DNA of 64,000 nucleotides, from contig JALECJ010000256.1 in assembly GCA_023515745.1 (NCBI GenBank), positions 1,798,001-1,862,000 of the forward strand. The letters run 5' to 3'. Origin of the DNA: Amoeboaphelidium protococcarum (Eukaryota > Aphelidiomycota > Aphelidea). Under the pieces are notes generated by a model. That model ran no database searches. It was not told where the DNA came from and worked only from the letters and a program-made list of their open reading frames with translations. Numbering within the stretch: position 1 is the first letter of the stretch; every line of letters begins with the position of its first letter. This document shows positions 46,938 to 60,005 of the stretch, in pieces. The translations under genes were made by a program, and so were the position numbers.

Positions 46938-47369
46938 TCATTCCTCTCCGTTCTGGGAGTTCATGATCAATTCCAGCAACATGTTCATAGCCTCAGACTC
47001 CTCACCGAAATCCTTGACCACAACACAGCCACATCCGACAACCTTGCGCGGGGTTCCTTCACGGTCGTACTTGCACAGACCGGCCCACTCGCCCAGCTTC
47101 TTTGCATCGCCAACCTTGATCAAGTTGATGTTGTGCTCAGAGCACAGAGCCTCAACCAGACCAGTGTAGGAAGCCTCATCACAAGACTCAGCCAGGATAG
47201 CCAGATGAGCCTGGCGACGATCCAGAGCCTGGACAGACTCACGCAGACCACGCGCCAATCCATCGTGGATCAGAGCGCGCTTGATCACCTGCTGCAGAGC
47301 CTCCTCAACAGTCATAGCGCCAGCAGGCTGATTTTCGGATAAAGTAATTTGTTCTGGATTCTCACTCAT
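46938..47369 (-). CDS. RPS12: ribosomal protein eS12
   Basis: A 143-residue protein: [98 protein letters not shown] and an acidic end. It is a 40S beak protein. Single exon, and it needs no reassigned codons. It begins a translation-linked neighbourhood with QTRT1, uS4 and eL21. Confidence 0.98.
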   Translation of the reverse strand: MSENPEQITLSENQPAGAMTVEEALQQVIKRALIHDGLARGLRESVQALDRRQAHLAILAESCDEASYTGLVEALCSEHNINLIKVGDAKKLGEWAGLCKYDREGTPRKVVGCGCVVVKDFGEESEAMNMLLELIMNSQNGEE

Positions 47370-47598
47370 ATTGTATATATCTAAATATTTTCCTTCCTAT
47401 TTCTGAGGTCCTTAAATCGTCCTTGAACAACTGATTTCTAATCTGAAGAGAAATAAAGGTGAAAATTTCGCGTTTCGGTTAACGCTCTTTGATCAATCTG
47501 CGCCCAGAGAGCTTCGTCAAAAGAGAACAAGTGAGAAAGACAGTTGGCTTATGAGAGTTTGGCACAAAGTAAAAAAACAATGGAAAAAACTATCATAT

Positions 47599-48777
47599 TC
47601 AAACATCAATGTTGACTGATTTGAGAGCATTGATAGCCCATTGAGGACATTCAGAGTTGGTGTGATAATCTTTGACAAACTTCTTGACGAATTGAGGAAA
47701 CTGGTCCTTCATAATCGCTTCCCTCATCTCGCGCATAAGTCTCATCTAATATGCGATATTGTGGATTGAAACCAAGTTACATCCTACAGTCTCTGTGCAG
47801 ACAATAGGATTCAGAGAAGCGCGGGTATACTGCGTGCATGCAAGACAATCGCAGTCATCTTCAATGGGTCGGTAATCATGTTTGTACTAGCTGTTGGTCA
47901 ATTTAATGGAGCCGTAACGCGTCAAAGCATTGCCGAATCTAGCAGTTCTTGTTGGAAACACACAGTCAAACATATCAACGCCTAGAGCAACACACACAAC
48001 AAGATCCAACGCATACCCGACACCCATACAATAACGCGGCTTATACTCTGGCAGAGAATCGGTGCAGTGTGAGACAATACGCCAAAATTTATCCTTCTCT
48101 TCACCGCCACTAAGACCGCCAATGGCATATCCCGGCGTATCGCGTTTAATCATCTCCTCCAAACAAATACTCCTCAGTTCTTTGTCTAATCCACCTTGTA
48201 TAATTGCAAATAGACTTTAATCATCGGGTCGCTGATGCGATTCAATACACCGGTCAAGCCATCGAACACTTCTATGCATAGCCTCAACGACGCGATCACC
48301 AACAGTCAGAGATGATACAACATCATCCAACTGCATCATGATATCCGCTCCGATACCATTCTGGATCTACATTGATCGCTCCGGAGTTAGTAGAAGAGGC
48401 TCTTGAGTATGCGGATGTATAAAATGCACGCCATCCTCAGATACGGAAGACAATTTCAGCAGAGATACCATCTAAAATCCACCGCTATCAGTCAACAAGC
48501 CATGATCCCAATTCATAAACTTATGTAGACCGCCCATCTTTTGCATAATCTATTCACCCGGTCGCATGCCCAAATGATACGTATTCCCAAGAATCATATT
48601 GCATTTGACATCTCTGAGCTAATCAACACTAACACCTTTCATTGCACCCTGTGTACCGACAGGCATAAACACGGGCGTATCCACCACAGCATGTCGCAGT
48701 GTCATCTTGGACACACGCGCTTTAGATGTGCTACAGCGCGCCAACACTTCAAATTTCAATGGAGGATTTTTGGACAT
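47599..48777 (-). CDS. QTRT1: queuine tRNA-ribosyltransferase catalytic subunit
   Basis: A 392-residue TGT. Landmarks: [53 protein letters not shown] (catalytic nucleophile region), [71 protein letters not shown] (with the Asp nucleophile area) and the zinc site [12 protein letters not shown] plus H. It exchanges G34 for queuine in tRNA GUN anticodons. Its presence argues against many yeasts, which lack queuosine modification. Conserved Gln residues (for example GEQIMQKM) use TAG. Confidence 0.97.
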
Positions 48778-48919
48778 TTTTCTAATTCAGATTCAAGAGA
48801 ACATCCCCTGAAGAGCAATCAGGCAGATCAACACTAGAACGAATCACTAAAAAGTCAAAGAAGATACAAAAAGAAAAGATGAGATATGTCAGTGTATTAA
48901 TAACGTAGAAAATAGGTGA

Positions 48920-49489
48920 TCATTCTTCCTCTTCCTCGCCATCACCACCAGCTTCGGCAGCTCTCATACGTCTTCTCTTGACGCGACCTGGACGACCACC
49001 GCCGAGTGGAGACGTCAGGGCGAAATCAATATGCTTCTACGAATCTAAACGCACCACAAATGATGGAATATCAACAATCTGCTTGCCAACGCGAATGTGT
49101 CTCTATTTAATCAGCACACGAGCGTGGTGGATACTCTTTGCCAAACCGGCCTTGAACACCAGAGTCTGCAATCTTCTCTCCAAGAAATCCTCAACGCGCA
49201 GACCCAGCACGTAATCGAGCTTAGCCTTGGTCTCGTCCAGGACACCCATACGAATAAGACGACGAATCAGCGCATTACCCTCAAATAGACGGCGGGTGTC
49301 TTTCTCTTCCAAAGTCAAAAGTTCACGAGCCGCACGACGAATCTTGGACAGGGTCAATCCGATACGCCAGATCTCACGCTTATTACGCAGTCCATACTCT
49401 CCGGCTAATTTCAATTCATGATCCAGACGTTCAGCTTCGTATGGTCTACGCGGCACCTTTGCCGTCTTACTCTTTGCTCTAAAGGTCAT
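48920..49489 (-). CDS. RPS9: ribosomal protein uS4 (RPS9)
   Basis: A 189-residue protein: [150 protein letters not shown] and an acidic tail. The Q in IKQRHIRV and in DSQKHIDF are TAG, at invariant Gln positions. The gene is head-to-head with eL21 over 336 bp. Confidence 0.98.
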
Positions 49490-49825
49490 TTTGTGTTTAT
49501 TATTAGGCAGCAAAAGAATAGATTGAGTTCAGGGTGAGCGATAATCACTGTGAGCACCGAAGAAATTTCTTTACGCTCCGGCGCGATCAGATTTCGGTCG
49601 GTTGTCTCTCGCGTTTAATTCTTCAAATTCTTCATCTTCTCGAGGCGACAGTGATGAACATCGAAGCGACGGGATGAAAAATTCTTCTTGGGTTACGTCG
49701 AGCCTTAGAAAGGAGCGATTTTTGATCTCGACGCGAAGAAAATTCTCTGCCACTTTCCCTTCTTGTGATTATTATAAGTAGAACCAAAGAGATCACACCT
49801 AGATTATAAAAATCACAATAATAAA
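49490..49825. promoter_or_regulatory. shared divergent promoter of uS4 and eL21
   Basis: 336 bp separate two divergent ribosomal protein starts. The region is rich in CTCG/GAAGA-type motifs, includes GCGATTTTT at 49715-49723 and several TCTTC repeats. Coordinated expression of both genes from one bidirectional promoter is inferred from the layout. No TATA box was identified with confidence. Confidence 0.5.
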
Positions 49826-50308
49826 ATGCCTCACTCATTTGGTCTAAGAGCGCGTACCCGTTATAAGTTTGCTCGTAACTTTCGCGAGCATGGTATGATC
49901 AGACTATCTACATACATGCGCACCTTCAAGGCTGGAGACATTGTGGACATTAAGGTAAATGGTGCCGTGCACAAGGGTATGCCACACAAGTTCTATCATG
50001 GAAGAACGGGAATTGTATACAATGTTACCAAGAGCGCTGTCGGTGTTATTGTTAACAAGATTGTCGGTAACCGCTACATGGAGAAGCGTATTAATGTGCG
50101 TATTGAGCATGTGAAGCACTCCAAGTGTCGCGATGATTTCCTCAACCGTGTCAAGAAGAATGCCGAGCTGAAGAAGAAGGCAAAGGAGACTGGCGAATTC
50201 GTCAATACTAAGAGGCTGCCAAAGCTTCCAAAGACTGGACACTTTGTATCGACTAAGGACAACATTCCTTCCACCTTGTAGCCAATTCCTTATGAGACTC
50301 TGGTTTGA
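49826..50308 (+). CDS. RPL21: ribosomal protein eL21
   Basis: A 160-residue protein: [100 protein letters not shown] and the end [10 protein letters not shown]. The TAG at 50279-50281 is the Q of LQPIPYE, where relatives continue toward EPIPYE; termination is at TGA. It belongs to the large ribosomal subunit, and the start is at the usual MPHS-type N-terminus. Confidence 0.98.
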
Positions 50309-50424
50309 TCATGACATGAGTTGGAAATATACACTTATAGTTGAATTTATGACTATTTTCTATTTGCCTTTAAGTTGAGTAGTTCAACACTTTTATCATT
50401 GATATTTACCGCTTGATTTTCACT

Positions 50425-51649
50425 TCAACCATCTTCTTAGGTGTTTTGCATCAAGCCAGATTTCCTAAAGTACTCCATCGTGACATGATACGTGGAGAGT
50501 ATCGCGACATTGGTGGGAAACGCGCGTAAGATGGTGGCCCATAAACCTTTGAATAAAGACTGCATACCATTGCCGTATCTACCATCCAAATGGCCCTTGA
50601 GACAGTCTGAAATTTAAATTGGCTTGGAGTTCTTCTACGTCAAATTGGGATCAGTTTGAATTATCGTTTTGACCACATCAGCCGGATATGTCGAAGCCCA
50701 TCCAATGATTCCACCAAGTCCACCTACGTTATTGGAATGAACATAACTGAGATTGAAATAGGAAATTACTCCACTTACCTGCTAGCATAAGACGAGCCCC
50801 GGATAGTTCTTTTGGGTCAGTGCCAGGTGGTGCGAGATATCTGCACAATATTTCATACGATACAAAATAAGCTCCGTATGAAGGAGTATCACGAATCACC
50901 GTGGCAGTAAAACCACGAGATAATCCTCGGAATCCATTAGCATTATAAATCTACCTGGAACAAGAATACATGTTCAGCTTTTTAGAGGCAGAATTCATAT
51001 CGATTTAAGTTGTTGTTTAAAAGAGACCTGGCGCACCTTGATTTTGCAACTTGATTTTAATCAGCTCCATGGGACTGCTTATTATGCTATTGACAAAACC
51101 GCTACCAGAACCAGCCACAAAAATTTACGATAAGGTGGGTTGATAGACTAAACCATTATCATCCACTGCATTGTATTTGCTGCCCATCTACGCGTGCAGT
51201 ATTGCACCATACACACCAAAAAGTAAAGCATTCACGATAGCAACGCCAAACAATGGACTTGAGATGCCTAAACGATCAGTATCATCAATCAGTGATAATA
51301 AATGATTAAACATCATAAACTTGCCAGACAGAGATTACCTTTATATAAGCCCAAAATTTTCTCCTCCCTGATGATTGTGAGAAGGCAATTTAAAGTCCCA
51401 GAATATTTGGGCTTCAAAGAGTTTTAGCTCTGTAAACGAACTTTGATTGTATCAACTACACTCCTGGTACAGATCTAGTGGTGAGTAGAACCTTTTAAAG
51501 ACACAATACTTACATGGATGGCCAGCGATGACTCCAGCAAGTCCTCCCAGAGTCCCAGCAATGAAGCTAGCGGTGGTGGGACTTATAGCGACAGAGCTGA
51601 TTCCATCATTAAGATTTTGCATACCACTTTTTTCTGATTCTGTCGCCAT
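50425..51649 (-). CDS. mitochondrial carrier family protein (SLC25, carnitine/ornithine clade-like)
   Basis: Four exons, 51514-51649, 51339-51455, 50779-51267 and 50425-50723, give 346 residues (366 if the upstream in-frame ATG at 51709 is used). Introns are 58, 71 and 55 nt. Three carrier repeats are seen: [17 protein letters not shown] then [37 protein letters not shown] then [20 protein letters not shown]; and [18 protein letters not shown] then [20 protein letters not shown]. An insertion of about 30 residues follows KIKLQNQ in repeat 2, read straight through. The substrate is unknown; the motif set is nearest SLC25A20/A29/A45. Confidence 0.9.
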
Positions 51650-51849
51650 GAGATTATTTTTGGGAGGTGAAACAAGAAGAGATCGAAAATTATAGTTGAG
51701 GCGCCTCATTCAAGTTAGATTATCATACAATGCTGTAAGCTGACTAAATGCACGCACCACTTACACTTTATTAATACATAACTATCATGGGTCTCAATCT
51801 AATGGTCTGATGAGCTTAAGCAGGCTCTCACTGGCGAAATCTAACATTT

Positions 51850-53082
51850 TCAAGGTAGAAACGATAGAAGATCAGTGTTCTTAACATTGCCACAAACTGA
51901 TTACGACGGGTCGGTATTACTATCCTCGTTTATCCTGAGCAATCCGTAAGATTCATTACTTTCCAACTAGCCTTCACGATGATAGTAACGCGAATGCAAT
52001 ACCCACCAGCAGTAGTCGAGATCTTTCAGTTTAATATACTTACTGAGTGCAAGGAGAAACGTTCGCTCTTATCTCGAAGCCGGCGCTCCATTTTGCCAGT
52101 CATCCAGATCAAGTCCAAACTCATTAAGCCAAATTGGAACGTCTCGCTTCAGCAGGTAGCCCCACAGCAGATCCCATGTTTGACGCCATACAAAGGAAGA
52201 CATTCGTACATTTCCGAAATGGAATGGATAAGTATGAACTTCAAACATAATCTTACTTTCTATATGTGGGAAGTTTTAGATCATTTCGCGAGTTACAAAC
52301 GACTGCCATCGCAAAGCTGTCAAGTCTATAGCAAAGTTTTGTGCTCCCACAAAGATCAACAGCTCAGGCGCCACCTTATGAACTACCTCCGCACCCATTC
52401 GCATATACTTGAACCATTCTATATTATGACACTTGTCAATGGCGCGAGGATAGGCAGGTTCATTTCTTAATCCAATGCCAATAACATTAGAAGACCATCT
52501 CTCTTTTGCCATTGTGACCATAAGTTTGAGTGTTTCAAGCCATTCATCAACGCCAAACTCTGACTCTCCCCACCATCTATTGTTATCGGAAATGCAGCAA
52601 CACCATTTGGCCGTGGTAATGTGATTATCCAAGTTTACCATAATACCTTCATCATTCAAAGCTTTTATAGTAGCATCCAATACGTCAAGGACAGTTGTAA
52701 CTGAAGGATCGATCCATGGATGATTATACAAAACTCTCTCCCACATTGCGAGCGAAATGTTCTCCCCAACGCGAACTATGTCGTTAAGCTTGACGTGAAT
52801 AATTTTGAACAACTGAGATGAGGTAGCCAACCTTACAATATTCATACCAAGTTCATGCTTAATTATACGTGCATTCTCCTTAATGGAGTAGTCCGCCAGT
52901 CCCTCTGGAATCATTAATGCTTGGACAGCTGACCAATTGCAACCGCGAAAACGCACTCTGTTACCAGACTTGTCTAGAACATGTCTACCGTTTGTAGATA
53001 GAGGCAACTGGATATCGCCCAAGAATTTGACTTCAGACTTTTCACGTTCTTACTACTTCTATCGCGTTTAGGCATGTCCCAT
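51850..53082 (-). CDS. GH5 family glycoside hydrolase (endoglucanase-like)
   Basis: An intronless 410-residue protein. The GH5 TIM barrel begins LSTNGRHVLDKSGNRVRFRG, then GMNIVRLATSS, LNDEGIMVNLDNHITTAKWC, the acid/base Glu in IGIGLRNEPAYPR, VHTYPFHFGNV, and the nucleophile Glu in PIWLNEFGLD, ending near YCWWVLHSRYYHREGQ with a short tail. No signal peptide is seen; the N-terminus is charged (GHAQTRQKQQEREKSE), so it may be cytosolic or use an upstream exon that I could not find. Relatives act on cellulose or other beta-glucans. Lateral acquisition is possible but untested. Confidence 0.9.
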
Positions 53083-53816
53083 TTTGATTTTACAGATTAA
53101 TAGTTTCAAGCTAAAGTCATTCAGAGCGCGTAAAGAGAAAGCCTTATAACAAATTGACCGCTGTAAATGTTATTGTACTAAACTTCAAAACGATTATACT
53201 TAATATACTTAGATAAATGGATTCAATATGCTTGTTTAAAATACCGTAACTTTACTGGCGATTATATTTCAATAGTGCGTTTAACAAACGAGCGCTCTTA
53301 GAATGGGGCAAATGCAACTCATAATCAGTAGAGCATTTACTTTTTCTGATTCAGTCCAAATTCCAAACTTATGATACAATGCATGTGAATATAAAAGTCA
53401 ACAGTCAACTTTAAACTGTATTTGGTCGCCATAGAAGAATCCGCTACAACGCCATCAATGGTTTTTAAAGTGCGGTTTCGATTAAAAGCTGGACGCGGTA
53501 CGCATTCAGTCTGCATTAGAGAACTTCTCGCAGATTGAGCACCGCGTCAAACATCTATATTTACTTTTACACGGCAGTACTTGTATCATGATTAACATAC
53601 ATGATTAACATAAACAGCAACGTCTTCTGTTAAACTTGAGTTAGTTGTGCACACTGAGCACTGACACGACATGCCTAGCATTCCACATCAAAGACAACGA
53701 CTACTAACTTTCAACAGTCTTGCGCTATCAACCAAAATTAAGAAAACTTAAATTCGTATAATTTCTTATCAATTGGAGATTTATTCTTTAATTCAGTCAA
53801 TCATCCTAGAGATATT
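53083..53816. other. 734-bp intergenic region, no gene seen
   Basis: A gap between GH5 and OSCP on the same strand. It is AT-rich and contains one tandem 13-bp duplication (CATGATTAACATA at 53587-53599 and 53600-53612). No splice-pair-supported exon, tRNA or conserved reading frame was found. It presumably includes the GH5 promoter. Confidence 0.45.
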
Positions 53817-54495
53817 TCAGATTGAATCGGTCAACATCTTGTTCAATTTGGTTAATCTAGATGAGATGGACAGATCGATAGTCTTCTCACCAAACTCCAC
53901 AATCAAACCACCCAGAATGGCAGGATTAACTTTGCTCTCAATCTTGACACTATCAGCCTTCTTTCCCAGCGAGGTTCTCTGCAGAACACTCTTCAACTGA
54001 TTCTACAGCTTGGAATCCAGCGGCTTGGCAGAAGTGACATGGACAACCACCTCACCTCTATGAGCACCCATCAGCTAAAAGAATGAGTCTGCAATCTTCA
54101 GGGTATCTCCAAGACGGACATTCTCCGCCAGAACTGCAAAGAAGTTCTTGGTGATCTCCGAGTACTTGCCTCCAGAAGACAGCATCTGATTGACTCCCTT
54201 CACCTTTTGATCTCTGGAAAGCAGCGGATTCTCCAAGAACTGCTTCATGCTCTGGTCCTTCTGAATTGCAGACACAACGCGCTTAAGTTCACTCTCCACA
54301 GAATCCAACTAGTTCTACTTGGCTGCGGCCTGAAATAACGCGGATGCATATCGACCCTCAATTCCATACAACTGCAACGGTAATTTTACCGAAGCCTGGC
54401 TAGCCATCGTTCTCACAATCTACAAAAAGGATTAAAATTATATGTGATAATTAATATGACGACAAAATAAATCTTACATTCACTGAGCGCAACAT
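53817..54495 (-). CDS. ATP5PO: ATP synthase subunit OSCP (ATP5PO)
   Basis: Two exons, 54478-54495 (18 nt) and 53817-54419; the 58-nt intron runs GTAAGA to TTTGTAG. The product is 206 residues. A short basic presequence (MLRSVNIVRTMASQASVK) leads to QLYGIEGRYASALFQAAAKQ, ELKRVVSAIQKDQSMKQFLE, NPLLSRDQKVKGVNQML, TKNFFAVLAENVRLG, GEVVVHVTSAKPLD, LGKKADSVKIESKVNPAILG and GLIVEFGEKTIDLSI. It is the peripheral-stalk subunit linking F1 and Fo. Conserved Gln at the end of the first helix is TAG. Confidence 0.97.
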
Positions 54496-55040
54496 GATGA
54501 ATGACGGTATTCTCTAGCTTTATTAAGCACACTTTGCAGAAAGACAGAAAGGGAAGCGTTCTCTAAAATTTTCGTTCGTGCGAGAAAACTTTGCGCCATG
54601 AAAGCTCGCTGATAAATTTTGCTAAACGCAACAACTGTACTGTTCATGTGATTGAGGCATTCAGTGCAGGGATACGCGTTCTATATTGAACGAATATTGT
54701 CTGTCACTGTTGATTAAAAGTTTAATATTACGGTAATGACCACGAGTTAACTGCGTGTCATGTTCCAATTTTCATCACTTTAATTGGGTTGCTGATGACA
54801 AAATCTGAAGCCAGCTATTGACCTTCTATGTATTTAACGAGACACCGTTCAAACATTTTTAAAAGTCGCAAAATGAGCACGTTTTAGAAATGAAGGGATG
54901 ATACGCCAATAACCAAACTGACTCAGATGTGAACGCGTACGGTTTGTTGTTCACCATTGTGAGATTCACTCAATAATGCTGAGACGTTATTGTCGCTTCT
55001 TTCGTTTCACCAAAGTTGAACTCTACGCAAGAAAATAAGA
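54496..55040. other. divergent intergenic region, OSCP / DHHC
   Basis: 545 bp with no supported gene. The final 80 bp before the DHHC start are T/C-rich (TTATTGTCGCTTCTTTCG), similar to other promoters in the window. Confidence 0.4.
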
Positions 55041-56017
55041 ATGGTGGATTTTTGGAAGAGGAGAGATAGATTTGTATTTATCGGAGCCATATTCATGATT
55101 AATGCTTTATGCATTCTATTCTATATTTCAGAGTAATTGTATCTTCAACATCAACAGATTAAGGCATAGCATAACGGTTACGTGTACTGTATTGTAGATC
55201 TGTCTGGATTGTGTAAAATTTGTCTGTTGCTGTCATTGTAATATTTGTGATACTTCACCTGTCTACGAACGTTTATATTTTAAAAACTGGCCTCTCAGAT
55301 CCTGGAGAGCTTCCTCGGAATGCTATTCATTCGCATACATCGTACGGCAGCACTGATATGCTGAATCCTTAACATGATGCACATCCGTTGTAGTAGGATT
55401 AATCTGGGACTGGCCAATCGTCATCGTCGCAGGCTTCACATCAACTGGTTAGATTCACCCCTCAAACTGAGCCAAGGGAAATTATTGTGAATGGCGAGAC
55501 TATAAATCAAAAGTTTTGTGAAACTTGTCACATATGGCGACCACCGCGCTGTACCCATTGTAGTATCTGTGACAGATGTATAGACCGTATGGATCATCAT
55601 TGTCTTTGGATGGCGAATTGTGTTGGCAGGCGGAACTACAGATACTTTTATTTGTTCATTGTGAGTACGTATATCTTGGATGGATTCGGTTTTGTCTTCC
55701 CTATCATACACTTAGTTGTTTAAGGTATGCGGACTGATGGTGGTGTCTTTATGGTGATTGCTGAATCTCCAATCACTCTTGTGCTGGCAGTATTGTGCGC
55801 TGGCTTTTTCTTTAGTCTCTCAGTGCTATTCGGTTACCATACGTGGCTTATATCCCAAGATATGACCACTAATGAACATATAAAGCGGTAATGGTCGTCA
55901 GATAATTAGCACTTGTCTTATGGAAGAGGTAACGTATTTGTTAACGCGGTATGGGTTTTGTGCCGTCCTATTGCTCCCATCAAATCTTATCCTGAATTGT
56001 TGTCTGAAGCTGTTTGA
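55041..56017 (+). CDS. DHHC-type protein S-palmitoyltransferase (Erf2/ZDHHC9-14 like)
   Basis: Two exons, 55041-55138 and 55198-56017; the 59-nt intron runs GTATCT to ATTGTAG. The product is 305 residues. TM1 is FVFIGAIFMINALCILFY. After splicing, TM2 is SVAVIVIFVILHLSTNVYI, then TGLSDPGELPRN. The cysteine-rich domain reads FCETCHIWRPPRCTHCSICD, RCIDRMDHHCLWMANCVG and RRNYRYFYLF, with the DHHC catalytic tetrad intact. TM3 and TM4 follow, then TTNEHIKRQW (a TTxE motif) and GNVFVNAVWVLC. It palmitoylates membrane proteins at ER/Golgi and could modify Ras-like targets. The intron model is supported by recovery of TM2 in frame. Confidence 0.93.
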
Positions 56018-56095
56018 GTATAATTAATCATGGAAAGTATCACACGATTGAACCAGTTACAATATAGAATCAAATCTTTATTTCATAAAATAAAT

Positions 56096-57438
56096 TCATG
56101 CCACCTTTTCGTGAGATAGATACTTGGCAATTAAAAAGTTCTGATGTGGTATTATCAATACGGTGAATACACATTGCTGATTCAATAGTCTGTTCAGCTT
56201 CCTACTCAAATCATTCGCGTCTTTGAACGATGAGTTCATATACACAGCTTCGGCATTTATTTACGCGTTAAGTAGACTATTCACATCTTCATTACATATT
56301 AGAATCGGCATCTAGTTATTCTACTCATCCATACCAAACAGATGAAACATGAATTGCACGGCAAAGCTCTTCTTGGTGCACTGACAAGCTCTCATGGCTT
56401 AGTTCGTGTTATTAAAAACGACAAAACATTTAGTACAAATCCTTTAACTCATCTACTGGATATCTTATGGTTCCCATCCAGTGACTCTTAACTTAATTCT
56501 GCATCTAACAGGCAGCTATTGGCATTGTTTCAACAGCGTTAAATCAGTCAAATAATCAATGGGTCTCTATTCTTCAGAATCAGCTGCAAGCTCACTCTAA
56601 ACAGTAGATAGAGGCTAATCATTACAAGCTAACAATGGTAAATCCAACTTGCGCAGCTTTTTTTGACGAGCCAATAATGCTGAGCCTAATGGCGAATCCG
56701 GAGGGAGAATAGTAACCTTTCGTCCATGAGAATCACTCCGTAAGACCAACTCAAGTTCTCCTCTATGATCATTTTTGACAAACGCGTCCTTAATGAGAAG
56801 AATACTCCCATTTTATATGCTGTTCTCTGCCATTTATGCATAATTGTCAAAACATCCACATATGATAGTTGCAAAAGGTTCAAGTTCATCATTACTACCC
56901 GTACAAAATATTCATCAGTCAACAATAATCATTGAATTCAAGCTTACCTCACATCTGTTGAATAGTCTGTCAGCGAAAGATTCGCCACATTCCCCAATTT
57001 CACATTAAGCACTTCAAACACATTTTAAATGTATGTCCCAGTCTGTAGATCTTTAATCAATGTAAAGTTTGCACTTTAGTCCAATACAGGCGGAGTAGTA
57101 GGCGGCGGTCGTGTTTACCGCGTTTCAACGCCTTCAGAAATCAAAGTCAATTTCTTGCCCATAGTCGAAGGTTTACGGTCACCATTTAAGACTATTTCAA
57201 TTTGACCATGATTATCCAGTTTCACCTTAAAATTTACTATTCTTATAGTGCAACCAACCTGTAAATTACCTGCAGACTCAGCATAGTTATCCCAGCATGT
57301 ACACATAATCTCATCGCCCGATTCATCCACAAGTAGCAGTACCACATTCCTCTGATGGTTCAATTTTACCCTTTGTACTTCCGCCTCTAGTGATTCAGTT
57401 GGAAAGCCAACTTCAAGATCTTTAAACAAGGATTTCAT
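56096..57438 (-). CDS. POT1-like telomere end-binding OB-fold protein
   Basis: Two exons, 56948-57438 and 56096-56894; the 53-nt intron ends GGGTAG. The product is about 429 residues. The first OB fold contains NVVLLLVDESGDEIMCTCWD then GCTIRIVNFKVKLDNHGQIE. A second, similar OB fold after splicing contains DYSTDVRSNDELEPF, ATIICGCFDNYAQMAENSIQ, SILLIKDAFVKNDHRGELEL. The C-terminal part has a CTKCF ... CQC cysteine cluster and a third OB-like region. This layout fits POT1. RPA1-like proteins are the alternative. The N-terminus is uncertain: the frame is open to 57558 without ATG, so an upstream exon or the ATG at 57436-57438 is possible. Confidence 0.65.
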
Positions 57439-57576
57439 GGTAATACTGTCTTCTGAATTGCCTGGAGAAAGTGACTGGAACACGAAAGGTGAAACGAGAA
57501 ATGTCAAAAGGCCAAAGTAAAACACTTCTTGCACGCGTTTAACAAACTTTCAGTATATTTACACTAGGACATAACT

Positions 57577-58332
57577 TCAATGCTACTCAGTCTCGTCGGC
57601 TGGCTACGTAGTCTCAGGATTAACAACCACATCTTCAGCATTCGCATCACCGCGATTCTCTTCAGCATCTATCGCATTTTCCTGATCATGCGGGAGTACA
57701 ATATCGGCCAACGCTTTCTTTGTTTTCAGAGCCATATCAATACGCGGCCCATTCCGTCGCTCTTCCTGGTTGAATTTCAGTTTAATTTATCGCCTGTTCT
57801 TCGTATTCTGAAAAATCACGCGTGATATCATTCCAAAATCAGTACCAAACACGGAGAGGCCATCATAAAATAGTTCAGTATCGGCAACTGTCCATTTTGA
57901 TCTGTTATTTCTCTTGTGCTCAGGCAGGTATGATGCACTAGTGGTGTGCTACTAATTTCGATCCTCTTCAACTATTTTCACGAGTCCATTCTGTGACAAT
58001 TCCGGCTTATTCTGTATCAGAGATTATTCATCAATCACCATCTTACCATCCACGATACGGACTTTAGGACCAGCGGACTCTTGAGATAATGCCTCTTGTT
58101 ATTCTTCAGCTTATGCTTCATTATTATTAGCGTCATTCACCTAGTCCTACCGTTTCTTAGAGCTTTTTCTATATTTTTTCATAATGGGCTATTCACCAAC
58201 TGCAGCAAAAGTGCTCTTGCATAACTCTGCAACCGGTAAATTCTCAATATTTTCATAAACATGGCGCTTTTTCTTCGCTTATTTGGTAGATGCAGCTGGT
58301 GCTTAATTATCTTCATGCTCGCTATCGCTCAT
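57577..58332 (-). CDS. BDP1: TFIIIB subunit BDP1 (B'')
   Basis: A 251-residue single-exon protein. The acidic, Gln-rich N-terminus contains VRIVDGKMVIDEQSL, a BDP1 signature. The SANT domain reads SKWTVADTELFYDGLSVFGT, DFGMISRVIFQNTKNRRQIK, LKFNQEERRNGPRIDMAL, matching the RRQIKLKFxxEER core of BDP1. It recruits RNA polymerase III to tRNA and 5S genes. It is short compared with animal BDP1 and near the minimal core. The POT1-like gene starts about 140 bp further along the same strand. Confidence 0.93.
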
Positions 58333-59114
58333 TTTCAAATATTCTGTTTAAAAATGGTATATTTCACAATGAGAGATGAGCTTTGAGGATCAAATAAAAG
58401 AAACGAGTATTGATAAGAGAGCGACGCGCCTTGTTCAGGGGCTTTTCTGATCATTACCAGGCTGAAACGAAGATCATCAAAGGCACTGCCAAATCGCCTT
58501 CATGTGTACGGTGTGTGTGATAAACAAGCATGTTATGGCTAATTTGAAAATTCATATTCACATATATCTAAGAAGGTTGATCTTAATAATTCGAGTGCAT
58601 GCTGTTCTAAGACGAATATAACCAAAAAGTTTGTGAAAATGGGCAACGATCGATAAGAGCTTAGCTAATTGACGCCAGACAATCGTTAATCATCTCCACA
58701 TTTTTAAAAGCCGCCATAATCTGAATTACAACAGTAATCAGATACATACAAAATCCATCAACAGGTGCGAAACTGCGTGACAATGAGCACGTTTCCAATA
58801 AGGGAAAAGAGCCGGCAGCAGTGTTGACGCCTGTAATAATTTTCAATCTTTCCTGCCAATCACCCGAAACTTGACGACCAAACGAACGAAAGAGCGCCAG
58901 CACCAACAATCGCTCTCTCTACCGGCAGTCTTTTCGTCTTAGAGCCTCTCTCCTTAAAACACTCTTCAAGTCGATCTTCTCCGTCTGTCTGTGCTGCGTC
59001 TGTCTTTCTGTTACTTTTTTGTAGTAATAATAATAACAGCGTATTGTGTTGAAGTTCTGTGATTCAACTCATTGTTAATACTGAATAAGAACAAGTAGAT
59101 TACAGAGGAAGAAT
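58333..59114. other. divergent intergenic region, BDP1 / Rac
   Basis: 782 bp. A minus-strand open frame (58457-58711 and its upward extension) exists, but its predicted product has no coding signature and such frames are expected when only TGA stops. The 200 bp before Rac are pyrimidine-rich (CTCTCTCTACC, GCCTCTCTCC). It is presumably a bidirectional promoter. Confidence 0.4.

Positions 59115-60005
<891 letters not shown>

Noticed and set aside
50940-51030. Possible intron in repeat 2 of the mitochondrial carrier
   Set aside because: The stretch is in frame and open, so it is kept as a roughly 30-residue insertion.
51979-52470. 163-aa plus-strand open frame
   Set aside because: Antisense to the GH5 gene.
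58457-58909. Minus-strand open frames between BDP1 and Rac
   Set aside because: No recognisable protein features; length is expected by chance when only TGA stops.
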